Below, in pieces: positions 42,403-50,283 of a stretch of DNA of 64,000 nucleotides (positions within the stretch are counted from its first letter, which is position 1; each line of letters opens with the position of its first letter). The notes beneath the pieces were generated by a model. That model made no database searches. It had not been told where the DNA came from and saw nothing but the letters and a program-made list of their open reading frames with translations. The DNA comes from Aurantimonas sp. HBX-1 (GTDB lineage Bacteria > Pseudomonadota > Alphaproteobacteria > Rhizobiales > Rhizobiaceae): assembly GCF_021391535.1 (NCBI RefSeq), contig NZ_CP090066.1:881501-945500 (forward strand), read 5' to 3'. Made by a program: the position numbers and the translations under genes.

Positions 42403-43467
42403 GTGGTGAACACGGACCACGGCCGGGCCGCTGCCGACATCGCCGTGGGCGCCAAGGCGCCTGCGCGCGTGCTGGTCGTCGACGACTCGATGACCATGCG
42501 CGCCCTGATCCGCCATGCCCTCGGCGGCGATCCCGAGATCACGGTGGTCGGCGAGGCGGCCAATCCCTACGAAGCCCGCGAGATGATGAAGGCGCTCGAC
42601 CCCGACGTCGTGACGCTGGACGTCGAGATGCCGGACATGAACGGCATCGAGTTTCTCGAGAAGATCATGCGGCTGCGCCCGACGCCGGTGATCATGGTGT
42701 CGAATCTCACGGCGCCCGGTGCGGCGGCGACGCTGGCGGCGCTGGAAATCGGCGCGTTCGACTGCATCGCCAAGCCGGGCGCGCAGAACACGTTCGAGGC
42801 GCTGCCGGGCCTGGTGAAGGAAGCCGCGCGGGCGCGGCCGGGCCTCGCGCGTCGCCGGGACGGTGCTCCGAGGGACCGCGCTGCGCCGGCTCTCACGCCG
42901 AGCGCCACCGGGCCCGAACTCGTCGGCATCGGCTCGTCGACCGGTGGTGTCGAGGCGCTGATGCAGGTCCTGGCGGAGTTTCCGGCCGACTGTCCGCCCA
43001 CCCTGATCGTCCAGCATCTGCCCGCCGCGTTCACCGGCTCCTTCGCCGCGCGCCTCGACCGGGCCTGCCCGGCGCAGGTCACCGAGGCCAAGGAGGGCGA
43101 CCTGGTGCAGAACGGCCGGGTGTATCTCGCACCGGGCGGCGGACGGCACATGATGCTGCGCAAGGGCGTGCGGCCCAGCATCGCGCTGGTCGAGGACGGA
43201 CCGGTCTGCGGGCACAGGCCGTCGGTGGACGTCCTGTTCGCCTCGATCGCCAAGAACTTCAAGGGCCGCATGACCGGCGTCATCCTCACCGGGATGGGAC
43301 GCGACGGGGCGCAGGGTCTGCTCGAAATGCGCAATGGCGGTGCCCGCACGATTGCCCAGGACGAGGATTCCTCGCTGGTCTACGGCATGCCGCGCGTTGC
43401 CTACGAGATCGGCGCGGCCGAGAAGCGCGTGCCCCTTTCGCGGGTCGCGCGGCAGATTTTCGCATGA
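42403..43467 (+). CDS. cheB: Chemoreceptor methylesterase/deamidase CheB
   Basis: Protein of 354 residues from GTG 42403 (GGAGG at 42392-42396). The receiver domain has Asp28 and phospho-acceptor Asp73 (TLDVEMPDMNG). After a linker the esterase domain has the catalytic triad Ser179 (GSSTGG), His205 (IVQHLP) and Asp301 (TGMGRDG). Phosphorylation by CheA activates it to remove methyl groups from receptors. The domains are linked by a basic, Pro-rich segment (about 145-170). Confidence 0.95.
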   Translation: MVNTDHGRAAADIAVGAKAPARVLVVDDSMTMRALIRHALGGDPEITVVGEAANPYEAREMMKALDPDVVTLDVEMPDMNGIEFLEKIMRLRPTPVIMVSNLTAPGAAATLAALEIGAFDCIAKPGAQNTFEALPGLVKEAARARPGLARRRDGAPRDRAAPALTPSATGPELVGIGSSTGGVEALMQVLAEFPADCPPTLIVQHLPAAFTGSFAARLDRACPAQVTEAKEGDLVQNGRVYLAPGGGRHMMLRKGVRPSIALVEDGPVCGHRPSVDVLFASIAKNFKGRMTGVILTGMGRDGAQGLLEMRNGGARTIAQDEDSSLVYGMPRVAYEIGAAEKRVPLSRVARQIFA

Positions 43468-43570
43468 GCCGATCCTCCCGACTTTTCTGCGGAATAGCTG
43501 CAATTTTTCCGCTTCGGCTGGGGAAACCTTCAAGAGTTCGGCGTCAAATGCATACAAGAGGTACGGCGCA

Positions 43571-43960
43571 ATGAGCATTAAAGATCACCTGAAGGTCCTG
43601 ATCGTCGACGATCACCGCACGAGCCGAATGCTCATTCGCGATGCGCTCGAACAGCTCGGGATCAAGAACATCGTCTTCGCGACGGACGGCGAGGAAGCCC
43701 TGCGGACGATGATGACGGCGCCCTGCCACATCATCATCTCGGACTTCAACATGCCCAAGCTCGACGGCATCCAGCTGTTGAAGGCCATCCGCGCCTACGG
43801 CCCGACCAAGAAGACGCCGTTCATCATCCTGACCGGCAAGGGCGATCGCGAACTGGTGCAGCAGGCGGCACAATGCGGGGTGAACAACTTCCTCGCCAAG
43901 CCGATCACCCTGCCTGTGCTCAAGAAGACCATGGAAGCGGTCGTCGGGCCGCTGCAGTAA
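43571..43960 (+). CDS. cheY2: Chemotaxis response regulator CheY2
   Basis: Protein of 129 residues: receiver with Asp13-Asp14 (IVDDHRT), phospho-acceptor Asp58 (IISDFNMPKLDG), Thr88 (ILTGKGD) and Lys110 (FLAKPI). By position after cheB it is the candidate motor-binding CheY. It is preceded by a 103-base gap after cheB, so it may also have its own promoter. The stop overlaps the cheD start (TAATG at 43958-43962). Confidence 0.93.
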   Translation: MSIKDHLKVLIVDDHRTSRMLIRDALEQLGIKNIVFATDGEEALRTMMTAPCHIIISDFNMPKLDGIQLLKAIRAYGPTKKTPFIILTGKGDRELVQQAAQCGVNNFLAKPITLPVLKKTMEAVVGPLQ

Positions 43961-44502
43961 TGCCGATGAGCAATGTGATGGAAGCACGGCGCGTTCACGT
44001 CATGCAGGGCGAGTCCAAGGTCGAGGACGGGGCCAGCACGGTCCTGACGACCCTGCTCGGCTCGTGCGTCGCCGCATGCATCCGTGACCCGGAGGCAGGC
44101 GTCGGCGGCATGAACCACTTCCTGCTGCCTGGCAGCAGCGATTACGAAGGTGGCCGCGCGGAGAGCTTCGGCCTCTATCTGATGGAACTGCTGGTCAACG
44201 GCCTGATGCAGCGTGGCGCCCGTCGCAGCCGCCTCGAAGCGAAGCTGTTCGGCGGGGCGCGCACGGTGGAGGGTCTGTCCGACGTGGGCGCGAAGAATGC
44301 CGCCTTCGCGGAACGCTTCCTGCGGATGGAGAAGATCACCTATCTCGGCGGCAGCCTCGGCGGCCTGTCGGGGCGGCGGATCGAGTACTGGCCGCAGTCC
44401 GGGCGGGCGCGGCAGATCTTCTTCGAGAAGGCCGCGATGCCGCGCATACCGGTCGCGCCGGCGCGAATGCCGCAGACGATGGGCGACGTCGAACTTTTCT
44501 GA
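43960..44502 (+). CDS. cheD: Chemoreceptor glutamine deamidase CheD
   Basis: Protein of 180 residues. Catalytic residues are in place: Cys36 (LLGSCVAACIRD), His53 (GGMNHFLLP) and Thr30 just before. It deamidates receptor glutamines and can modulate phosphorelay partners. It overlaps cheY2 and ends with the C-terminal residues GDVELF, which resemble the end of the following CheT protein. A second in-frame ATG at 43966 is possible. Confidence 0.93.
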   Translation: MPMSNVMEARRVHVMQGESKVEDGASTVLTTLLGSCVAACIRDPEAGVGGMNHFLLPGSSDYEGGRAESFGLYLMELLVNGLMQRGARRSRLEAKLFGGARTVEGLSDVGAKNAAFAERFLRMEKITYLGGSLGGLSGRRIEYWPQSGRARQIFFEKAAMPRIPVAPARMPQTMGDVELF

Positions 44503-44574
44503 GCCAACCCTCACGCGGCCGCCAGGCGGCCGCCCCGATCCGGCTTGCCGGGACCTGCTGACAAGAGCGCATAG

Positions 44575-44937
44575 ATGACCACGAGCACGCTGCCCGACCT
44601 CCTCAAGATGCTGTCGCGGGAAATGGCGGCCCTGGCCGATACCACCGAGGCGCTGCACGAACTCGTCTGCCACGACTGCTCGATCCGGGACGCGTCTTAT
44701 GTGCAGGCGGTCCAGAGCATCGACCGCACCCAGCAGACGCTGGAAAATCTTTCGGTGTTCCTGGGGGCCCTGGGCGGTGACGTCCCGGAGGACTGCGCCG
44801 TGAGCCTCGCCGCCGCCCTCGACACCGTCCGGCTGACGGAACTGAAGACCCGCCTGGCGGTGCCGCACGCACCGGGAGGGGCCGGCAGGCTCATCCCCGC
44901 GGCCGCGCCCGTCGGTGAGCTGGAACTCTTCGCCTAG
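44575..44937 (+). CDS. cheT: CheT-like chemotaxis phosphatase
   Basis: Protein of 120 residues, mostly helical and without recognised domain. Its location (cheD-this gene-fliF) and length match S. meliloti CheT. Residues 50-54 read DRTQQ, a DxxxQ motif like the catalytic Asp/Gln of the CheZ phosphatase, inside a predicted helix (VQSIDRTQQTLENLSVFLGAL). S. meliloti CheT is known to accelerate CheY1-phosphate decay and to bind CheR. The C-terminus GELELFA resembles that of CheD (GDVELF), perhaps a shared partner-binding tail. It starts 72 bases after cheD. Confidence 0.78.
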   Translation: MTTSTLPDLLKMLSREMAALADTTEALHELVCHDCSIRDASYVQAVQSIDRTQQTLENLSVFLGALGGDVPEDCAVSLAAALDTVRLTELKTRLAVPHAPGGAGRLIPAAAPVGELELFA

Positions 44938-45113
44938 GCCGCACGCGCAACGGATCGGCTCGCGCTTGCGCAGGGCTTGAGGTGCGCCGCCGGCCAGGCC
45001 GGCTCCCGGCACCACCGGTACCAGCGCACCGGTAGCCGGTTTCCCCCGCAGTAGCGACGAAGTCACGCCGGGCGATCCGGCCGGCCGTGTCTTCGGGTTG
45101 CTGCCCCGTGCGC

Positions 45114-45131
45114 GTTAACCCTTTGTTAACC
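45114..45131. promoter_or_regulatory. Direct repeat GTTAACC - 4 - GTTAACC upstream of fliF
   Basis: Two identical heptamers (45114-45120 and 45125-45131) separated by CTTT, an 11-base period like the binding boxes of OmpR/PhoB-type regulators. They lie 76 bases before the fliF ATG in a 269-base gap after cheT that otherwise holds only GC-rich inverted repeats. A Rem site is a hypothesis. Confidence 0.5.
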
Positions 45132-45206
45132 GTGGCTTCGCGCAAGCTTCGGCCGGCATGTTCCCGCCAGATGTTGCGTTGCATCGGGAATGTGTAGGGG
45201 ACGGAC

Positions 45207-46901
45207 ATGGCGCTTGCCATCGGTGGACAGACTCAGCAGGTGCTGGCCAATCTCGGCGCGCTCGGCCCGCGAAAGCTCGGCGCCCTGGGCCTGATCGGCG
45301 TGCTGGTCGTCGCGCTGGTCGGGCTTGGCAGCTACTATCTCTCGCGTCCGGACATGGAGACGCTCTACTCGGGCCTCGACCGGACCGACGTCACCCGGAT
45401 CGGCGCTGCGCTGACGGAAGCGGCGATCCCCTTCGACGTCAACATGACCGGCGATGCCATCCTGACGCCGTTCTCGCAGACCGCGCCCGCCCGGATGCTG
45501 CTGGCCGAGAAGGGCCTGCCGCGCTCGGAGAACGCCGGCTACGAGCTCTTCGACAATCTCGGCTCGATCGGCCTCACCTCCTTCATGCAGGAGATCACCC
45601 GGGTCCGCGCGCTGGAGGGCGAGATCGCCCGTACCATCCAGACGCTGAAGAACGTGCGTGCCGCCCGCGTCCACATCGTCCTGCCGGACGAGGGATCATT
45701 CCGCCGCGAGCAGCGCAAGCCGTCGGCCAGCGTCGTGATCCGGACCGAGAGCCCGGAGGATTTCGGCTCGGCGCAGGCGGTCCGCTCGCTGGTCGCCGCG
45801 GCGATTCCGGGCATGAACCCGAACGAGGTCACGGTCCTCAATTCCGACGGCACGCTTCTCGCGACCGCCGATGATTCGATCTCCGCGGCACCCACCAAGC
45901 TGTTCGGCATCGAGAAGATCGTCTCCAACAGCGTCGAGGAATCGATCCGCCGCACGCTCGCCCCGTATCTCGGCATCGGCAATTTTCAGACCAGCGTCAT
46001 CACGCGGCTGAACACCGACCGCCGGCAGGTGAGCGAGCGGCTGTTCGATCCGGACGTGCGCGTCGAGCGCTCGACCCGCACCGTGCGCGAGAGCGGCACC
46101 AGCCAGAACACCGAGGGCGAGACGCCGGTCGGCGTGGAGCAGGACATCCGTGCTGTCGACGAGGCGCCGGCCGGCGGCGCGACGGGCGAGACGTCGCGCG
46201 ACGAGAACGAGCGGCGCGAGGAACTCACCAACTACGAGATCAACGAGAAGACCATCTCCACGACGAGCGACGGCTATGAAGTCGAGCGCCTGTCCATCGC
46301 GGTCGTCGTCAGCCGCCAGCGGCTCAAGGACGCGATCGGCGCCGATGCCACCGACGCGCAGGTCGAGGAGCGGATCGCCGAGATCCAGTCGCTCGTCGCC
46401 TCCGCTGCGGGCTTCTCCGAGAGCCGGGGCGACCAGATCAAGGTCACCGCGGTCGATTTCATGGCCGACGGAAGCGAGCTGGAGCCGGTGCCGGGACCGG
46501 GCCTGGGCGAGATGTTCGTGCGCCAGTCCGGCACGCTGATCAACGCCCTCACCATCCTCGTGGTCGCGGTCCTGCTGATCTGGTTCGGCCTGCGGCCGGC
46601 GGTACGCGCCATCGCCGGGACGACCAGCGTTCCCGAGGAGCAGATCGAGGCCGAGCCGCTGATGGACCTCGACCTCGCCTTGCCGACCTTCGATGGCAGC
46701 AATGTCGATCTCGGCACAGGCGTCGCTCAAGGTTCCGGCGATATCGGTCGGGCTGCCGGGATGGACCCGGCCTACCTCGAGGACCTCTCGCTCAGCCAGG
46801 CGAAGTCGCCGGAGGCGCGGCTGGCGAAGCTGATCGCCTTCGACGAAGCGCAGGCGGCGGCGATCCTCAAGCAGTGGATCCATCAAAAGGAAGCGGCCTA
46901 G
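45207..46901 (+). CDS. fliF: Flagellar MS-ring protein FliF
   Basis: Protein of 564 residues with membrane helices at about 27-47 and 435-455. YLSRPDMETLYSGLDRTDVTRIGAALTEAAIPFDV, GLPRSENAGYELFDNLGSIGLTSFMQEITRVRALEGEIARTI and VRAARVHIVLP are FliF signatures. The C-terminal tail (YLEDLSLSQAKSPEARLAKLIAFDEAQAAAILKQWIH) is the FliG-binding region. It nucleates basal-body assembly. GTTAACC repeats upstream suggest its own promoter. Confidence 0.96.
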   Translation: MALAIGGQTQQVLANLGALGPRKLGALGLIGVLVVALVGLGSYYLSRPDMETLYSGLDRTDVTRIGAALTEAAIPFDVNMTGDAILTPFSQTAPARMLLAEKGLPRSENAGYELFDNLGSIGLTSFMQEITRVRALEGEIARTIQTLKNVRAARVHIVLPDEGSFRREQRKPSASVVIRTESPEDFGSAQAVRSLVAAAIPGMNPNEVTVLNSDGTLLATADDSISAAPTKLFGIEKIVSNSVEESIRRTLAPYLGIGNFQTSVITRLNTDRRQVSERLFDPDVRVERSTRTVRESGTSQNTEGETPVGVEQDIRAVDEAPAGGATGETSRDENERREELTNYEINEKTISTTSDGYEVERLSIAVVVSRQRLKDAIGADATDAQVEERIAEIQSLVASAAGFSESRGDQIKVTAVDFMADGSELEPVPGPGLGEMFVRQSGTLINALTILVVAVLLIWFGLRPAVRAIAGTTSVPEEQIEAEPLMDLDLALPTFDGSNVDLGTGVAQGSGDIGRAAGMDPAYLEDLSLSQAKSPEARLAKLIAFDEAQAAAILKQWIHQKEAA

Positions 46902-46904
46902 TCC

Positions 46905-47780
46905 ATGATCCCCCTGGCGCAGTACCTGCCCGAGTTCGAAGAACAGGATGGCACCCCCTTCGCGGGCCGCAAGAACGGCCTGCCGCGGCCCCGGCGCCAG
47001 CGCCAGCCGGACTTCGAGCAGCTGATGATGGTCGCAAGCCACGCCTTCGACCCGGATCCGGCCTCGGCGGTCGTCCCGTTCCCGCTGATGGCGCTGCCCG
47101 AGATGGACGCGCCGGAGACCACCGAGACTTCGGGGTCGGGGGCGGAGACCGCGCGGTTCGGGTCGATCGATTTCGACGACGAATCTGCCGACGCTTCCGA
47201 ACTCGGCGACATGCTCGAGGAACCGGCCGAGGTCGCCGCCGGACCGAACATCGACGAGCTCGTCGCCGCGGCGCGCGAGGAAGCACGCGCGGAAGCCCTG
47301 GCGGAGGCCGCGGCGGAGCACCATCTGGCCGTGGCGGAAGCCGTCCGGATGGAACGCGAGCGCGCCCAGGCCGACAATGCCGCTGCCCTCGCCGCGGCGC
47401 GGGCGGAGTGGGCCGCCACGGAGGGCGAGCGCCTGGCAGGCCTGTTCGACGAGCGTCTCGACCGGATCGAGAGCGTGGTGCGCTCGTCGCTGTCCAGCGT
47501 CCTGCGGCCGATCGCGCTGGGCGCGCGGCGCCGCCAGACCGTGATGGAGCTCGCCGGCGCGGTACGCACCCTGACGCTCGATGGCGCGGCGCTGACGGTC
47601 CGCGCGAGCGGACCCGCCGACCTTCTCGACGCGCTGGCGGCGCAGCTCGGCAACGGCAGCGCCATGGTCGCGTTCACGCCGGACGAAGACCGCGTCGACG
47701 TGCGGATCGAATGCGACCAGACGGTCATCGAGAGCCGCCTCGCCGGTTGGCGCACGGCGCTGGAAGAGGCACTGGCGTGA
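46905..47780 (+). CDS. fliH: Candidate flagellar export stator protein FliH
   Basis: Protein of 291 residues. It starts 3 bases after fliF and overlaps motB by four. The N-terminal third is acidic and disordered, with Pro/Arg stretches; the middle (about 115-175) is a strong Ala/Glu/Arg coiled coil (LVAAAREEARAEALAEAAAEHHLAVAEAVRMERERAQ); the C-terminal ~110 residues form a FliH/V-ATPase-E-like globular region. FliH binds FliI and regulates it; this match is by architecture and position (next to fliF), not by clear sequence identity. Confidence 0.65.
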   Translation: MIPLAQYLPEFEEQDGTPFAGRKNGLPRPRRQRQPDFEQLMMVASHAFDPDPASAVVPFPLMALPEMDAPETTETSGSGAETARFGSIDFDDESADASELGDMLEEPAEVAAGPNIDELVAAAREEARAEALAEAAAEHHLAVAEAVRMERERAQADNAAALAAARAEWAATEGERLAGLFDERLDRIESVVRSSLSSVLRPIALGARRRQTVMELAGAVRTLTLDGAALTVRASGPADLLDALAAQLGNGSAMVAFTPDEDRVDVRIECDQTVIESRLAGWRTALEEALA

Positions 47781-48982
47781 GCGAAAGGGCAGGCGCCGGA
47801 CATCTGGAGCGCCAGGAAATCATCATCGTTCGCCGCCGGGCGGCGGTGGACGAGGGCCATCACGGCGGCGTCTGGAAGATCGCCTTCGCCGACTTCATGA
47901 CGGCGATGATGGCCTTCTTCCTGGTGATGTGGCTGACCAACACGTCGGACATGGCGACGCGCAAGCAGGTCGCGCAGTATTTCAACCCGATCAAGCTGAC
48001 CGATACGGCTCCCGCTACGCGGGGCGTCGAGACGAAGGATGACGGCGCCTCCCGGGACGTCAACGAACGCGGCGTCAGCCGCGTCGAGACCAATGGCGAC
48101 CCGCATGGCAAGCCACTGGCCGGCGAGCAGCTCGGCGGCGACGAGCAGGCGCTGTTCCGCGATCCCTATGCGGTGCTGGCCGAGATCGCCTCGGAGAGCA
48201 GCGCCACCAGCAGCACCTTCGACAACGGCGTGCCGGACGGATCTGGCTTGCCCGGCATGAATGGCGGCGACGCCTATCGCGATCCGTTTGATCCCGCCTC
48301 CTGGCAGATCGCCCGGAACACGGTGGACAACGGCGGCATGCTCGAAGACGTGCCGCCGGCCGAGTTCCGGACCGCCGTCGTTCCCGTCGATCCGCCGGCC
48401 GAAGCGGAGACCGACGTCGCCGCGGAAGCGGACGACGAGGCCATGCCGGTTGCCGAGACGGCAGATGCCGGCAAGCAGGAGACCGGCGAGGACGAGGCCG
48501 GCGAGGAAAACGCCGGCGCTCTCGCCGAGGCCGTGAAGGCCGATCTCGAGGTTGAACTGGCCAAGGCCGGGCAGACGCTGCCGGCCAACGTCCAGATCAG
48601 CGAGGGCGAGGGCGGCGTCACCATCTCGCTCGCCGACGACGCGGTCAGCGGCATGTTTGCCATCGGCTCGGCCCGCCCTACGCCGGAAGCGGTGGCGATG
48701 ATGGAGAAGATCGCGGCGGCACTGGCCAAGCGCGAGGGCGAGGTCGTCATCCGCGGCCATACCGACTCGCGTCCCTTCGCCAGCGGCGGCGAATACGACA
48801 ACTGGCGGCTTTCCACGGCCCGTGCGCACATGGCCTATTACATGCTGGCGCGCGGCGGGCTGGATGAAAAGCGCGTCCGGGCGATCGAGGGGTTTGCCGA
48901 CCGCGAGCCGCGGGATCCGGCCAATCCGGAGGCGGCGATCAACCGCCGCATCGAGATCCTGCTGACGGTTCCCTCTGCATGA
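47777..48982 (+). CDS. motB: Flagellar motor stator protein MotB
   Basis: Protein of 401 residues from GTG 47777. The single membrane helix WKIAFADFMTAMMAFFLVMWL (about 33-53) carries the proton-binding Asp (ADFMTAMMAFF). A long, acidic linker (about 60-270) precedes an OmpA-like peptidoglycan-binding domain (VVIRGHTDSRPFASGGEYDNWRLSTARAHMAYYMLARGG ... INRRIEILLTV). The expanded linker is the rhizobial form that works with periplasmic MotC, encoded next. It overlaps the fliH candidate and motC by four bases each. Confidence 0.95.
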   Translation: MSERAGAGHLERQEIIIVRRRAAVDEGHHGGVWKIAFADFMTAMMAFFLVMWLTNTSDMATRKQVAQYFNPIKLTDTAPATRGVETKDDGASRDVNERGVSRVETNGDPHGKPLAGEQLGGDEQALFRDPYAVLAEIASESSATSSTFDNGVPDGSGLPGMNGGDAYRDPFDPASWQIARNTVDNGGMLEDVPPAEFRTAVVPVDPPAEAETDVAAEADDEAMPVAETADAGKQETGEDEAGEENAGALAEAVKADLEVELAKAGQTLPANVQISEGEGGVTISLADDAVSGMFAIGSARPTPEAVAMMEKIAAALAKREGEVVIRGHTDSRPFASGGEYDNWRLSTARAHMAYYMLARGGLDEKRVRAIEGFADREPRDPANPEAAINRRIEILLTVPSA

Positions 48983-50283
48983 GGATCGCCATGTCCTCCG
49001 GGATCGCCCTGTTCGCGGCGTTGATGACGCTCGCGTCCTGCATGGCGGCCGCCGCCCAGGCGCCTGCGGCTGGCCCTCAGGACCCGGAGGCGACGGCGGC
49101 GCGGGTGCGGCAGGCCGGCGAATCCGCCAGGCAGGCTGCCTCCCCGGACGAGGCGCTGCCTGACCCGGCGGGGGAGGGAAAAGCTGCCGCCGTGCAGGGA
49201 CCGATGCCCTACGAGATCGTCCGCTCGCTGCAGTTCCTTCAGGACCAGGTGGCGCGCGGCAACGGCGCGGCCATCAAGGTGCAGTCGCGGCTGCTCCGAC
49301 GCTACGGCCCGACCTTCGCCGAAGCAGAACCCGAGGTGTGGGACGATCCGCGCAACCGGCGGGCAGCCGCGCTCTTCGTGCTCAGCGGCGGGCCGCCGAC
49401 GGTGCTGCGCCGGATCATCGAGCGCACGTCGCCGGAGGGCGAGGACCGGCTGCTGCTCGAGGGAGCGCTCGCCTATGTCGAGAACCGCTCCGCCGAGGCC
49501 GTCGAGAAGCTGGGGGCCATCGACCTTACCGCCGGAGAAACCGCGCTGGTCGCGCAGGTGGAACTCGCTCTGGCGCAACTGCAGCAGGATTCCGATCCCG
49601 CCGCGGCGCTCGCCCGGCTGAAGCGGGTGATGCTGGCGGCGCCGGGGACGCTGCTGGAGGAGGCGGCGCTGCGCATGGGGGTGATGCTCGCCGAAGCCAC
49701 CGGCGACCCGGAGGCGGCCAACCGTTTCGCCCGGCAGTATTTCGAGCGTTTTTCGCGGTCGGCCTATGCCGGCAATTTTCGCGCCCGCTTCGCCTCGGTC
49801 TATGCCGAGCGTCCGGCGGGCACGGAAGAGGCGACGCTCGCCGCCATTCTCGACGCGACCTTCACGATCCCCAGCGAGCAGCAACTGTCGATCTTCCTGG
49901 CAGTCGGGCGGCGGGCGCTCGTCACCGGCAATCTTCGCCTCGCGGCGATGACCGCCTCCCGCGCACTCGCCTTTCCCGCCATGACGCGCGAGGACCGCGT
50001 GCGCGCGACGCTCTACGAGATCGCCGCGACGCTGACGGAGCGCGACTTCGTGGAAGTTCGCGCGACGCTGGAGGCGATCGATCCTGACCTGCTGCATCCC
50101 GCCGACCGGAACCTGCGCACCGCCGCGGTGAAACTGCTCGACCAGATGCGCCAGCCGCTGCTCGCCGGCGCACTTCCGGCAGAGGGCGAGGCCGCGGACG
50201 AACTACCCGCTTCCGACATGCTGGCCCGGGGCGAGGCGCTCCTCGAGGCGATGCGCGACGACGTGAAGGAAAACGATCCATGA
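48979..50283 (+). CDS. motC: Periplasmic motor protein MotC
   Basis: Protein of 434 residues with a signal peptide (MRIAMSSGIALFAALMTLASCMAAAAQA). The segment PYEIVRSLQFLQDQVARGNGAAIKVQSRLLRRYGPTF and the helical repeats after it match rhizobial MotC, which binds the periplasmic part of MotB and is stabilised by MotE (27790). Its last four bases overlap fliK. MotC is limited to alphaproteobacteria and is needed for motor function there. Confidence 0.9.
   Translation: MRIAMSSGIALFAALMTLASCMAAAAQAPAAGPQDPEATAARVRQAGESARQAASPDEALPDPAGEGKAAAVQGPMPYEIVRSLQFLQDQVARGNGAAIKVQSRLLRRYGPTFAEAEPEVWDDPRNRRAAALFVLSGGPPTVLRRIIERTSPEGEDRLLLEGALAYVENRSAEAVEKLGAIDLTAGETALVAQVELALAQLQQDSDPAAALARLKRVMLAAPGTLLEEAALRMGVMLAEATGDPEAANRFARQYFERFSRSAYAGNFRARFASVYAERPAGTEEATLAAILDATFTIPSEQQLSIFLAVGRRALVTGNLRLAAMTASRALAFPAMTREDRVRATLYEIAATLTERDFVEVRATLEAIDPDLLHPADRNLRTAAVKLLDQMRQPLLAGALPAEGEAADELPASDMLARGEALLEAMRDDVKENDP

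Noticed and set aside
44985..45003. GC palindrome after cheT
   Set aside because: Loop would be a single base; likely chance in GC-rich sequence.
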